Positions 1 to 7,794 of a DNA stretch of 26,353 bases are shown here, piece by piece. The translations under genes were made by a program, and so were the position numbers. Below the pieces are notes generated by a model, which saw nothing but the letters and a program-made list of their open reading frames with translations, had not been told where the DNA came from and searched no databases. Origin of the DNA: Gracilariopsis chorda (lineage: Eukaryota > Rhodophyta > Florideophyceae > Gracilariales > Gracilariaceae); the NCBI GenBank assembly GCA_003194525.1, contig NBIV01000571.1:1-26353 (forward strand), written 5' to 3'. Within the stretch, counting starts at the first letter, position 1. Each line of letters starts with the position of its first letter.

Positions 1-172
1 TACAGGATTGAAACAATTTATCCAACGCAATGCCGCCAAATTCAACCGCCAGCTGCCGGGCAAACTTGATTCTTCAGGCCCGGCCCGGCCCAGCTCGCCC
101 ACGTCTCTCTTAATTTTGCCGGCATGGTGCACAAGTGCTTGTTTTGCGACGAAACGCATGATGGAAAGTAAG

Positions 173-835
173 TTACCCTTTACCCCTTGGTATCAATCTA
201 CTCATCTCTAACATGATCCTTTTGCCCTGCTGCAAGTTCCGTAATCTTTGCAGAACCTGCCCGCTCACCTTTTGTTGCTTCCAAACTACAAAAAACCTTC
301 GAAACATTTGTTCAAAACTCTTCGTGAATCCTGTCCCCTTTTTCAGCACGACCAGAGAGCTTTCAACCATCAGTCGCACTTTTCCATACCAGTATGCGCT
401 TTCACCAATGATGTTCTCTTCCTTTGATATCAGATTGCGATAGTAACCGATCCATGCATCCTGTTTGTTCCTCTCTCGTCGGTCGTAATATTTGTACACC
501 GTAGCTCCATCAATCCCGATAGCAAGAGGAAGTCCCTTGCATATGTCAAGAATTCCGTCAAATGCTTTCCTGTTTTCGAAACACAGCTCAGTATCAGTGC
601 CCAACCCCGCGTGCGTCAGTAACATATGTTCAGCATTTTGCCCATGCACCGCTCTTGCTTTAAATGAGAGTTACTTGTCTGCTCCCCTCAAGAAGCGCTT
701 ATCCCTCGTTGTATACACCAATAGGCTTTCGTTGTGCAAAAATGATACCCAGAACTCCGAAAACATCTGGCGTGATTCCATTCACCCACCATATGTCATC
801 AATTAGAAACAGACATTTGTGCGTATATGTCATAT
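173..835 (-). pseudogene. NB-ARC (NLR-type) ATPase domain fragment, broken
   Basis: The minus strand encodes the second half of an NB-ARC nucleotide-binding domain, the switch module of NLR immune receptors. Read from 835 downwards, I see a kinase-2/Walker B motif LFLIDDIW (about 813-790), then YTTRD (the RNBS-B position, about 715), then AEHMLLTHAG and the GLPLAI motif (about 520). After these comes a helical segment with WKQQKVSGQVLQRL. The same segment occurs in the second receptor of this window (LQKQQIVPVVMLKNL near 14900), so the two are paralogues. The copy is broken: the frame shifts between the Walker B and TTRD motifs near 717, and an in-frame TAA lies at 671-673. No P-loop is recognisable upstream, and homology to the paralogue stops near 230, so both ends are missing. 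I call it a truncated pseudogene. The family assignment is good because several motifs occur in the right order and spacing. Confidence 0.75.
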
Positions 836-1403
836 GTTATATGTCAGCGTTCGGCAATGATTCAACTTGAATGCTTTGGAGCAATCGCAATCATGACGTC
901 GGCAAAAGCATTTGATTTGTCGGCAATGGAATATGTCAAGTGACGTGTCGAACGCAGACGAATGCAAGCAGCGAAGCTCCTGTTCTCGGATATGATGTGG
1001 GCGCATTCGCATGCTTTCGTGGCCCGAAAAGTTGACTGTCGTTTGCGAGATACCGATGCATTAGGATCTTCATATTCCTTCTTGTTATCATCAATCCCAC
1101 ACTTGAGCTCCTCAATAAGGAAATCAAGCAAGAACGTCGTAAATGCTATCCAACGAATATTCGCCCCGTTCCCTTATGTTTGTCCTCAAGTATACCTCTC
1201 AGTACTGAGTATACAACGAACACACCGTCGTCGCGGTGGAATCCTTCCGTTAAGCCTTACAGAACTTGCTGAATAACGTAGCCCAAATACTTTGGACCAA
1301 GAATAAGAACAACAGAAGTAAGAGTCCTCTTGGCAGAATCCCGAATTCCACTTCTTCGCGACCGTAGTTGCGTTCGTCACAGGGGTAACCAATAGAGGAT
1401 TAA
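836..1403. other. no gene supported
   Basis: Several short ORFs overlap here on both strands, but none shows a motif, a repeat or a consistent continuation into its neighbours. The NB-ARC P-loop expected upstream of the preceding fragment could not be found. I see no RNA gene or structured repeat. Confidence 0.4.
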
Positions 1404-1778
1404 CGTGTCTATTCTGGCAAGGCCAGTGCTACCTTGGAGTTGTTGCTTATCGAAGATCTAAACTTGATAAGAAGCATTGCCGTTCATTCTGGAAACGCGG
1501 TATTGCCAATGGTCGTGTGGCCTTATAATCATGCGCTGGATGAGATCTTTGGTGATCTGATAGACACTCGTCAATGGTCGGGAGCGATTATTCGTTGCGG
1601 GAAATCGGATGATCTGAGATTGGCAGCTTCTGTGAAACGCAAATCTACGCAGGAGAAGGAAGCACAAAGCGTTTTGACAGAAAGAGTGACCATTTTGCGA
1701 AGACAAGGGCATCATGAGGGATATTCGTGCCCTGAGCTGGCTTTTGCTGACGAAACCTGCATTTTACTGCGCTCTTGA
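1404..1778 (+). pseudogene. ZNFX1/NFX1-type SF1 helicase fragment
   Basis: The frame carries MVVWPYNHALDEIFGDL (from about 1509), which resembles the motif Ia region of ZNFX1/NFX1-type superfamily 1 helicases, where the family has a C/V-Y-T/K-NHALD-x-F/I sequence. About 30 residues upstream is YSGKASATLELLL, in the position of the Walker A lysine, but the glycine-rich loop before it is degenerate. Downstream, AIIRCGKSDDLRLA matches the family's short V-R-x-G-x-R/K-S segment. The reading ends at 1778, and motifs II to VI are not visible nearby, so only a small internal piece of a much larger enzyme remains. ZNFX1-type helicases act on RNA in surveillance and innate defence. The Cys/His-rich reading downstream on the same strand could be a C-terminal part of the same ancestral gene, as NFX1-type helicases often carry zinc-binding repeats, but the link is inference. 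Confidence 0.5.
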
Positions 1779-2039
1779 ATGTCGAGCTTGAAGGTTGTAA
1801 AAGGCGACGAAACTGAACTTTCTAAGCGATGGGTTTTCCAAATGTTTGCAATTCTTTTTGTACAGGAAGAAGTTTGATGAAGAAATGACCGGTGAAGAGG
1901 CCTACAAGTTGCTGCGACGCACGATGCTTCAAGAGTTCGAGATGGTGTACCATCCGTACATGACTATGACTTGTGGCATTCATGCAAGGGCTGCAAAATG
2001 TACTGAGCATTGGTTTAAAGGCCAGACCGATCAATTTCT
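1779..2039. other. linker between helicase and Cys/His-rich readings
   Basis: A short open frame starts after TTTGTACAG at about 1865, which could be a splice acceptor. It gives a charged helical-looking stretch (KKFDEEMTGEEAYKLLRRT), and another frame gives LWHSCKGCKMY near 1970. Both are protein-like but neither can be assigned. They may be degraded sequence joining the helicase and the Cys/His repeats. Confidence 0.25.
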
Positions 2040-3107
2040 ATTTCTTGCTTGGGAAATGGTTGGCAGGCTCAAAAACCACCACCGCGATGTTCTACCGAGG
2101 ATTGTACGTTTGCTAGTGAAAGGCCCGGGGCATTCTGCAGGGAACTTTACGGTTGTCGCATACGAGGCTGTTTCAGAAGAGGGGTGAAGGAGCTCTACTT
2201 TTGCGAGAGCCATCGATGCACATATCAAGGTCCAACTCGCAAGAATCCCAGAATGGAAGGGACCGATATTTGCAAAGTTCATGCTTGCCTCTACTGTCCT
2301 GCGCACGGGATTGTTCCCGTGCTACCGAGGAACGGCAGGAGCTTGTGAGAATCACTCTTGTCGAGACAATGGCTGTTCAAATGTATTTCTTGGTCCAACT
2401 GTACCATTCTATACGAGACACTGTTGTCGCCTCTGTCTTCAGTACGCTCACAGAGATCCTGACTGTATGAGATCTGCACATCGAGTTGGAGCTTCTCAGT
2501 TGTGTATGGAACACAAGTGCTTCGGTTCAAGAATGTGACAAAATCCGGGACCTACACCATGGTTTCCAACAATACTGCGTACACCATTGCTGTATTGAGT
2601 GCGATGGTACTCGTGAAGTAGTTGACTTCACCATGCCCGAATCAAGACTGTGTGTCCAGCATCGATGTGCAAGCCTTCTAGATAGACAACTTCGTGGTTC
2701 GCGAAGAGATGGTAACTCTCAGTTTCTGCAATTCTCACATATGTGGCTTTTGTCGTGAGAAAGGCCTGTCTTTGGATAAGTTTGTAGTAGATTGTGCACC
2801 TTGGAACGTTTGCAGTCGCCATCGTTTATGCGCGCAGCTTGCTTCAAGCGGGGAGACCTGTAATGAAAGAGTATGTTCCTCGAGCGCAAAGTACTGCGAG
2901 AAGCACCAGACACGGAGCAGAAGACTTGAAGAGCATCGGGTAAGGCCTGGAACAAGTATGCAATGCGAAGGTACAACATCCAAAGGGCGTAGATGCAAAG
3001 CAACTAGGCCTTGCGATAAGTACCATTCTATTGTACGGCTCACAGAGCTCAGAAACCTGATTCCGAGTCGGAATCGGAATCAGAATTGGGATCAGGAGGT
3101 GAGTCTT
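2040..3107 (+). pseudogene. Cys/His-repeat (C-x2-H-x-C) protein, frameshifted
   Basis: A long plus-strand reading encodes about nine copies of a C-x2-H-x-C unit, for example FCESHRC, ICKVHAC, CENHSC, LCMEHKC, YCVHHCC, LCVQHRC, FCNSHIC and VCSRHRLC. Each is followed after 3-8 residues by another Cys. It ends with CEGTTSKGRRCKA, then FYCTAHR and an acidic Asp-Glu-Ser tail. The pattern implies a zinc-binding array, but I do not recognise a named domain. The array is split by four frame changes: three shift +1 (near 2348, 2535 and 2680) and one shifts -1 near 3022, where restoring one C would join the KGRRC and YCTAH halves. The Cys/His spacing is kept across every break, so the ancestral protein was continuous. 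A GTGAGT at 3099-3104 right after the acidic tail could be a splice donor. The array might belong to the helicase upstream. Confidence 0.65.
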
Positions 3108-3120
3108 ACGAGTGCCGTCG

Positions 3121-3748
3121 TTCATTCGTGACGACGCCGTGTCACTGCAGCTGTTCTTTGCTGGATCGCAATCGCGCACGCTTCCGCCGGAGGTGCGCAA
3201 TGCTGCGTCGTAGGCTCTTATCACGCTTGCTCGCATTGTCACCGTCGCTCCGCACCACGCTTCCGAGTTTCGCACCGTTGTGCTGCAGACGCTGCTGCAC
3301 GCGATTGCGGATGAGCATGATGTGTTCATCGCTGCCAGAGCGGCCGCCGTGCACTGGGCAAACGAGTGCTCTGCGTTCACGGACGCCGACGCTCGTCTGC
3401 TCAACATCGCCGCCAGTGCGGATAGCAGCGCGCGCGTAACTCAGCTTGCCGCGATTGGATTCAAACCAAGAACGCTTTCGCGCAAACCTACGATCGGTGA
3501 GAAGCCTGCGTTGCCAACTTCGTTCCCAGACTTTCGTGAGATGGTTAGCGTTTATGCAACCTACTGCCGAAACCACAAAACCGCACAGCAAATCCATCGC
3601 TGCTTACCTGCAATTCTGCCTCAAGTGGCAACATGTCGATTCCCAAATCCTTAAGTGGAAGTACTACTCGCTTCGAACTTCCTTGTTGTATATGCCAGTC
3701 TTCGCCGCAATAATCGCAGCGAACAGGCCCACCTTCCCACCTCTTTGA
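3121..3748 (+). pseudogene. ECM29-like proteasome adaptor fragment
   Basis: A HEAT-repeat-like helical reading in frame with 3121 contains AVHWANECSAFTDADARLL, then ASADSSARVTQLAAIGFKP, and further on FPDFREMVSV. This matches the order seen in the proteasome adaptor/scaffold ECM29: an A-V-x-W-A-N-x-x-F-x-F segment, a short A-x-x-D-x-x-x-x-V repeat, and P-x-F-x-EMV. ECM29 tethers 26S proteasomes and is about 1,800 residues long; only about 200 remain here. There is an in-frame TAG at 3211-3213, and the frame moves near 3570 to one giving SIAAYLQFCLKW. The fragment follows the Cys/His protein directly on the same strand with no spacer. The identification rests on remembered family motifs, so I hold it at moderate confidence. 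Confidence 0.45.
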
Positions 3749-3811
3749 CACGAAAAATCCCAGTGCGTCTGGTTGACTTCGATATCATAGAACAAGAATC
3801 TGAAAGAGTTA

Positions 3812-4140
3812 CTACTTCGAGATGACGTTCTTGAAATAACCAACTGGTGACCACGACGGTGAACCAGAACTGGTTGCATGGTTTAGTTCAAAGAAGAACT
3901 TGTTCACAGTGGTCTCACACTTCTTTGTGAGTTGCAGCACACCGGTTGCCAATTCGATCGCCTGGGCTGCCATTCTTTCCTTCGGCGTGGTTCGGTGCCG
4001 TCGCCAGTAGGCCAAAATACGGGCAGAATCGACACCAAGACGAGCTAGAAGCGCGGGAGCTCAACGACAAGCGAGCGGGTTGCTGGTTGCAAATTAGCAA
4101 AGGGCTTGGAGGAGAGCTCTGGCAGCGCGATGAAAAGCGA
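3812..4140 (-). pseudogene. unidentified helical protein fragment, one frameshift
   Basis: On the minus strand, FIALPELSSKPFANLQ with ATRSLVVELPRF (4135-4055) runs by one frame step into LLARLGVDSARILAYWRRH, then AAQAIELATGVLQLTKK and KFFFELNHA, and stops at 3812. The composition is protein-like, with amphipathic helices and few low-quality residues, and is clearly better than the plus-strand frames over the same bases. I do not recognise the family. It faces the ECM29 fragment tail-to-tail. One frame break near 4052 and no clear start codon mark it as a remnant. Confidence 0.3.
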
Positions 4141-4216
4141 GTAACTTGCTCAGCAAAGTTGCACAAACCGGCGATGCGCGGAGGTGTGTTGGCGGCACAG
4201 ACGCTCCGACGTCTGT

Positions 4217-4247
4217 GGCAGCGCTTCTCAGCCTGAGAAGCGCTGCC
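4217..4247. repeat. perfect 15-bp inverted repeat (hairpin)
   Basis: GGCAGCGCTTCTCAG and its exact reverse complement are separated by a single C at 4232. The stem is GC-rich and would fold very stably. It lies 20 bases before a tandem array whose core is also palindromic, between two decayed coding segments. Confidence 0.85.
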
Positions 4248-4266
4248 GAGAATCTCAGGTGCGCCT

Positions 4267-4338
4267 GAGGGTGCGCACCCTTACTGCTGTGGGTGGAGGG
4301 TGCGCACCCCCCTGCTGTGGGTGGAGGGTGCGCACCAC
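4267..4338. repeat. 28-29-bp tandem repeat with GGTGCGCACC palindrome
   Basis: Two and a half copies of a 28-29-bp unit start at 4267, 4296 and 4324. Each begins GAGGGTGCGCACC, which contains the perfect palindrome GGTGCGCACC, followed by CTGCTGTGGGTG. The first two copies differ only by a few bases after the palindrome. A minisatellite or a cluster of protein-binding sites are both possible. Confidence 0.8.
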
Positions 4339-4568
4339 GTCACGTAGTCACGAGTCATGGAGCTCATTGTTCGAAGAGGTCCATAATCTGAGCTTGCTTT
4401 CGGTTCTCCACGACAGTTGCGTTTCGCTTTTCGCTCTTTTACTCCACCAACATATCGAATCGAAAGATATCCGGGTGCTTGGTGCGTGTCGAAACGAAGT
4501 ATTCTGCGTCCAGCTGAGCTGCATGACCCAAGCGCAAAGGAATCGTTTTACATAACGGCCACCCACTT

Positions 4569-5197
4569 TTGTTTCTATTGTTCGCAAAATGGTTTTGGAG
4601 GGAGAAAATGTTTTTATTCAGGTTCATGATGTGCTCGGTGGAAATTGCGATTCGGAGAGCGTGTGAGAAGGAAGAGATGAGGAACATCTTCTGCCATCTT
4701 GTTGATAACTACATTGGTGAGGAGAGGAAGAGGAATGCAGAAAAAGACTACGTGAAGAGTGCAGTGGAGAGTGCACAGGAGGTTGTTGCTCCGGAACGTG
4801 AGGTTTGAAACGAGATGGAGTAGTGCAGTGGTTGAGGAGGTTATGTTGTGTGAAGATACGCAGTCAACTTCGTGACGTACACATCAAGAACTACTACGAT
4901 GCAAAACGTACAACTGAAGGAGCTTTCAACAAGATGGTTGTTCGAATAGAAAAGATGGCAATGTACATACCATTTCAGTTTAAGAACAACTACAGTAAGC
5001 GTGAATTTTCGGTGAATGCAATAAGAGGTGAAGCGTAGGCAAGACCAACCATGGAAGGCAACCCGGCTCTGATTGAGACAAACACTCAATTATGCCAAAA
5101 GCTGGCATTCCGTGTCCAGAAACACTGTAGGTGGCTCGAAGACTCTAACAAGTCCAAACTGTTTGGTACGACTGCAAACCAAGACCTTGAATTGAAT
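4569..5197 (+). pseudogene. unidentified basic, helical coding remnant
   Basis: Three plus-strand frames follow one another with little loss. The first (to 4808) gives a charged helix containing VDNYIGEERKRNAEKDY. The second (4805-5038) gives VVQWLRRLCCVKIRSQLRD followed by MYIPFQFKNNYSKREF. The third starts with ATG at 5051 and runs to 5197 with LCQKLAFRVQKHCRWLED. Their composition looks like real protein, and the changes of frame resemble those in the recognised pseudogenes nearby. No family is recognised. They may belong with the Cys/His segment that follows. Confidence 0.3.
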
Positions 5198-5229
5198 TGA
5201 ACAGAGGGAAGCCATGAAAGACTCAGCAC

Positions 5230-5418
5230 TACCGCAAGAAGGGTAGCCACAATCATGCTCTGGATGATGACGGATGCTATATCTGTGGGAATCCATACCA
5301 CCGAGGCTGCATACCTCCTAGACTCTTAGCTCCAGGAGGTTTCGAGAGAACAAATCACGAACTCGAAGGCAACTTTGATCATTACTCTCTCTGCCCTGTC
5401 CTCGGAATGGAAAGTTGA
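5230..5418 (+). pseudogene. PHD-like zinc finger fragment
   Basis: The frame reads HALDDDGCYICGNPYHRGC followed by IPPRLLAPGG, ending at TGA 5416-5418. The C-x2-C-x3-YH-x2-C-x-PP arrangement is what the second half of a PHD finger looks like, where the last cysteine is normally followed by a proline pair. The first pair of cysteines is not in frame, so a full finger cannot be shown. PHD fingers read histone tails, but with half a finger no target can be named. Alternatives are a transposase zinc-binding tail or chance. Confidence 0.3.
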
Positions 5419-5453
5419 GATAGAAAAGCACGTCTATTACGCTTTAAACTTCT

Positions 5454-5753
5454 TCATTTCTTAGAATAGCTTGCCTTAGAAGAAGATGAACTTTGGGTGC
5501 CGCTTGTCGATTTTGTTTTGTTTTGCTTATCCAAAGTTTTAGGAGTCTTTGAAGTTGCTTGAGCGCTACCTTTTCCCGAATTTGTCTCACTGTGCGTTGG
5601 TCGTACGTCCAACATGTCGCATGAGCCGGAGAAATGACTGTTGTAAAACCTAGACGTAGGGCATGATGGATTCCGGCAGTCTTTCAAAATGACTTGAGAA
5701 GATGCTTTTCCGTGCTCACCATGACTGTTTCCAATAGAAATAGAAGTACACAT
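5454..5753 (-). CDS. hypothetical Ser/Lys-rich tail
   Basis: The minus-strand ORF encodes a 99-residue protein whose last 45 residues are almost only Ser, Thr, Lys, Gln and Gly (KTPKTLDKQNKTKSTSGTQS and on), ending in a run of serines. The first half has four cysteines, with CRNPSC and SGSC. Such a tail is typical of a disordered C terminus. The upstream minus frame to 5913 is weakly protein-like and could be its continuation after a frame break. No family is recognised, and it may be the end of a larger lost gene. Confidence 0.3.
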   Translation of the reverse strand: MCTSISIGNSHGEHGKASSQVILKDCRNPSCPTSRFYNSHFSGSCDMLDVRPTHSETNSGKGSAQATSKTPKTLDKQNKTKSTSGTQSSSSSKASYSKK

Positions 5754-5922
5754 GATGTTGTGCGGAAATAAAGGCCAGAGTTTGCGCTGGAAGAGACGAA
5801 ACGGTTCTGATTTCGGTCAGTTCGAGGGCTCCTCCAAGGGTAGCGGTAACCCTGTTAACCGTTGATATGGGCACGCAACTTGCGACGCCGTGTCGATTGC
5901 AGAAGTTGAACACACTTTAGTA

Positions 5923-6009
5923 AAGCTTCCATTCGAGTCAAATAGACCTAATTACTCTGTAAAGTTACTTTACAGAGTAATTAGGTCTATTTGACTCGAA
6001 TGGAAGCTT
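5923..6009. repeat. perfect 43-bp inverted repeat with 1-nt centre
   Basis: The arms 5923-5965 and 5967-6009 are exact reverse complements over 43 bases, with a single T at 5966 as the centre. Each arm ends in AAGCTT. The match stops sharply at 5922/6010. There is no loop and no mismatch, so the palindrome is either very young or maintained. It could be a foldback element, a fresh inverted duplication, or a library or assembly artefact caused by strand switching. Confidence 0.95.
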
Positions 6010-6280
6010 CCATCCAGCATCACAGGGAGATGATCACGATCCGTCCTGTCTCAAGGACTGCTCTGTTCCGTTCGTCTTCGCTTCCGCTAAAGTAACCAGC
6101 GAAAAGAGAGCTCTCTTACCTTGCGCTTTCGCCTTACCTGTGTCCTTCTCTTCAAACTCCACATTTATCTACTTTACACGACTCTGAACAAATTTGGAGT
6201 TTCGTTCGAATCCTGGTCAAGAAGGAAGCGCTTTTTGTGTCCAACGAGTTTGCCCGAGCTTGATCGCACGTTTCTAACGC
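6010..6280. other. presumed upstream region of the kinase ORF
   Basis: No coding frame is convincing here. The stretch leads from the inverted repeat to the kinase start codon at 6281. I see no TATA box placed well enough to call. A GTTCGAATCC at about 6207 resembles a tRNA T-loop, but the stems around it do not pair. Confidence 0.35.
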
Positions 6281-7048
6281 ATGGAGATTCTTTGCAAAGG
6301 TGATGCGGTGGATATCAACTATCAGTTTATCGAGGCAAACGTGACCTACAGAGACACGCATAACCGGTTCTTTATTGGCAAAACGACAGCGGTGAACGCT
6401 GATGAAATTAATGCGCAAAACCTCTCTTCGCTGATTGTCAAACCCACTTTGATCCCTGATCATCACATATTTCCACTTTATGAGCATGGCATAAGTGTTG
6501 TGTCCGAGGCTGACGTCGAAGGAAGATGGTTGAAAATACCAAACCTTTCTGCATATCATCCAGACCGGAACACCCACACTATACCTTCTACGTTTTTGCA
6601 AGAGATAAAGATCTTGGAGGAAGTATCGAGATCGCCGCACCCGAATATTATGAAGTACTATGGGTGCGTTGTGAAGGGTGATCGAATTGGTGGGATCTAT
6701 TTGGAAAAGTTTGAAGAAACGTTATACGACAGGACGTGGATGAGAAGACAAGCAGTGGAAAAAGAAGCAGTGATGGGAAGCATTCGTAGCGCTGTGCAGC
6801 ACTTGCACTCGCTCGGCCTTTGTCATAATGACGTTAGTCTGAACAACATTATGTTTCGCGAAGACGATAGTGTAGCACTTATTGATTTTGATTCATGTCG
6901 ACGAAGTGGGGAGAAGATGGGAAGCAAAAGGGGAACGTGGGGCTTCTGTGACATGAGTGTTACGACTTCAAGTTTCGAGAATGACTTCTACAGCATACGA
7001 AAAGTGAACGAGTACCTTGAGACAGGTCGACTTCCCCTTCCGGAGTGA
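6281..7048 (+). CDS. protein kinase-like protein, intact ORF
   Basis: The ATG-started 255-residue ORF carries a small protein kinase fold. A possible beta-3 lysine is K85 (WLKIP), and the alpha-C glutamate is probably E108 in FLQEIKILEE. HPNIMKYYGC (120-129) fits beta-4. The catalytic loop is HND at 182-184 with N189 conserved (HNDVSLNNIMF), and the metal site reads DFD at 202-204 instead of DFG. GTWGFCD (218-224) fits the P+1 loop. A classical glycine-rich loop is absent, and the C-lobe is short, ending soon after the expected helix F. The pattern (LHSLGL-x-HND, IDFDSC, GTWGF) is that of the fungal-type Ser/Thr kinase-like family. Catalysis is plausible because Asp184, Asn189 and Asp202 are kept, but it is unproven. 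It is one of only two long intact ORFs here. Its stop overlaps the ATG of the next reading (TGATG). Confidence 0.75.
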   Translation: MEILCKGDAVDINYQFIEANVTYRDTHNRFFIGKTTAVNADEINAQNLSSLIVKPTLIPDHHIFPLYEHGISVVSEADVEGRWLKIPNLSAYHPDRNTHTIPSTFLQEIKILEEVSRSPHPNIMKYYGCVVKGDRIGGIYLEKFEETLYDRTWMRRQAVEKEAVMGSIRSAVQHLHSLGLCHNDVSLNNIMFREDDSVALIDFDSCRRSGEKMGSKRGTWGFCDMSVTTSSFENDFYSIRKVNEYLETGRLPLPE

Positions 7049-7500
7049 TGCATCGGTTGTACTTGAAACTGGACACTGGTGAATGGAATTTGTTACCTGA
7101 TCTTTCGAAATACGAAGCGCTGAGCGCAGTGCAGGCACTATGCTTTAATGCTTTGCTTGGACAACGCATACTCCCATGGAGACTTGATGGCATTTGTCGA
7201 CTGAGCATCAACCAATCAAAACGAGATATCTGCTGAACTTGAGACTGACGGAGGCGCTATCGCTCCAATACCACGATCAGGAGCTTTGTGGAGCGTTGAC
7301 AACGATGAGTGGAAGAGTTGGTCAAAGCTTTCCATGGAGCGAAGGCGCTCTGTATCGTTGAGAATGGTCCTGTTACCGAGCCAGTTGGTGATGGTACCGA
7401 CGTTACCAAGTTTGGCGGCAGAATGTTTGTGGACCCAACGAAGTGTGTTGCAGTACTGGAGGTTGTGGTTTGGGTTAGTAAGAAGAATCTGCGGCGCTGA
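7048..7500 (+). pseudogene. unidentified reading downstream of the kinase, two frame steps
   Basis: From ATG 7048 the frame gives KLDTGEWNLLPDLSKYEAL and QALCFNALLGQRILPWRLDG. Near 7203 it steps to TRYLLNLRLTEALSLQYHD, and near 7310 to LVKAFHGAKALCIVENG and RMFVDPTKCVAVLEVVV, ending at TGA 7498-7500. All three pieces are protein-like and join in order, so I read them as one ancestral protein of about 150 residues with two frame breaks. I do not recognise the family. The overlap with the kinase stop may mean that the two were once one longer protein. Confidence 0.35.
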
Positions 7501-7794
7501 TCTCACGGCGCGCAGCTCCTCGGGTGAGTCGCATATGGCGTGAAGAGTGAGTGCGAAAAAGCGTATCGCAAATTGGCGCAGCGCGCGCCGTCACCGTCAC
7601 CTTGGCGCAGTCGTGTAACTGCCCGCAAGTCCCCTGCGCCAGCTCCACCGCCCCATCGCCGACGTCGGCCCCCGCGTGATCCGCTGCCCTCGTCGTCGTG
7701 CACCAGCTCCCCGTAGCGACGCCTCCTTCTCACCGACGCTCCACCGCCTTCGTTCCCCGCCCGCGCCGCCCGTACGTGCGCGCCGTTCCAACCC
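7501..7794. promoter_or_regulatory. GC-rich region upstream of the flippase start
   Basis: This stretch is markedly GC-rich and CpG-rich compared with the neighbours. Open frames exist on both strands, but their Arg/Gly/Pro/Ala-rich translations are what GC-rich DNA gives by chance. It directly precedes the flippase start codon, so a promoter or 5' leader is the likeliest role. Confidence 0.3.

Noticed and set aside
1..172. Zinc-finger-like MVHKCLFCDETHDGK reading followed by GTAAGT
   Set aside because: It is too short, only one Cys pair is visible, and there is no continuation, so it cannot be separated from chance.
2040..3107. Programmed +1 frameshifting, since three successive breaks all go +1
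   Set aside because: No common slippery sequence is seen at the three sites, the fourth break in the same gene is -1, and other genes show losses, often in homopolymers.
6195..6225. tRNA-like T-loop GTTCGAATCC
   Set aside because: The flanking bases do not pair into a T stem, and no D or anticodon arm is placed correctly.
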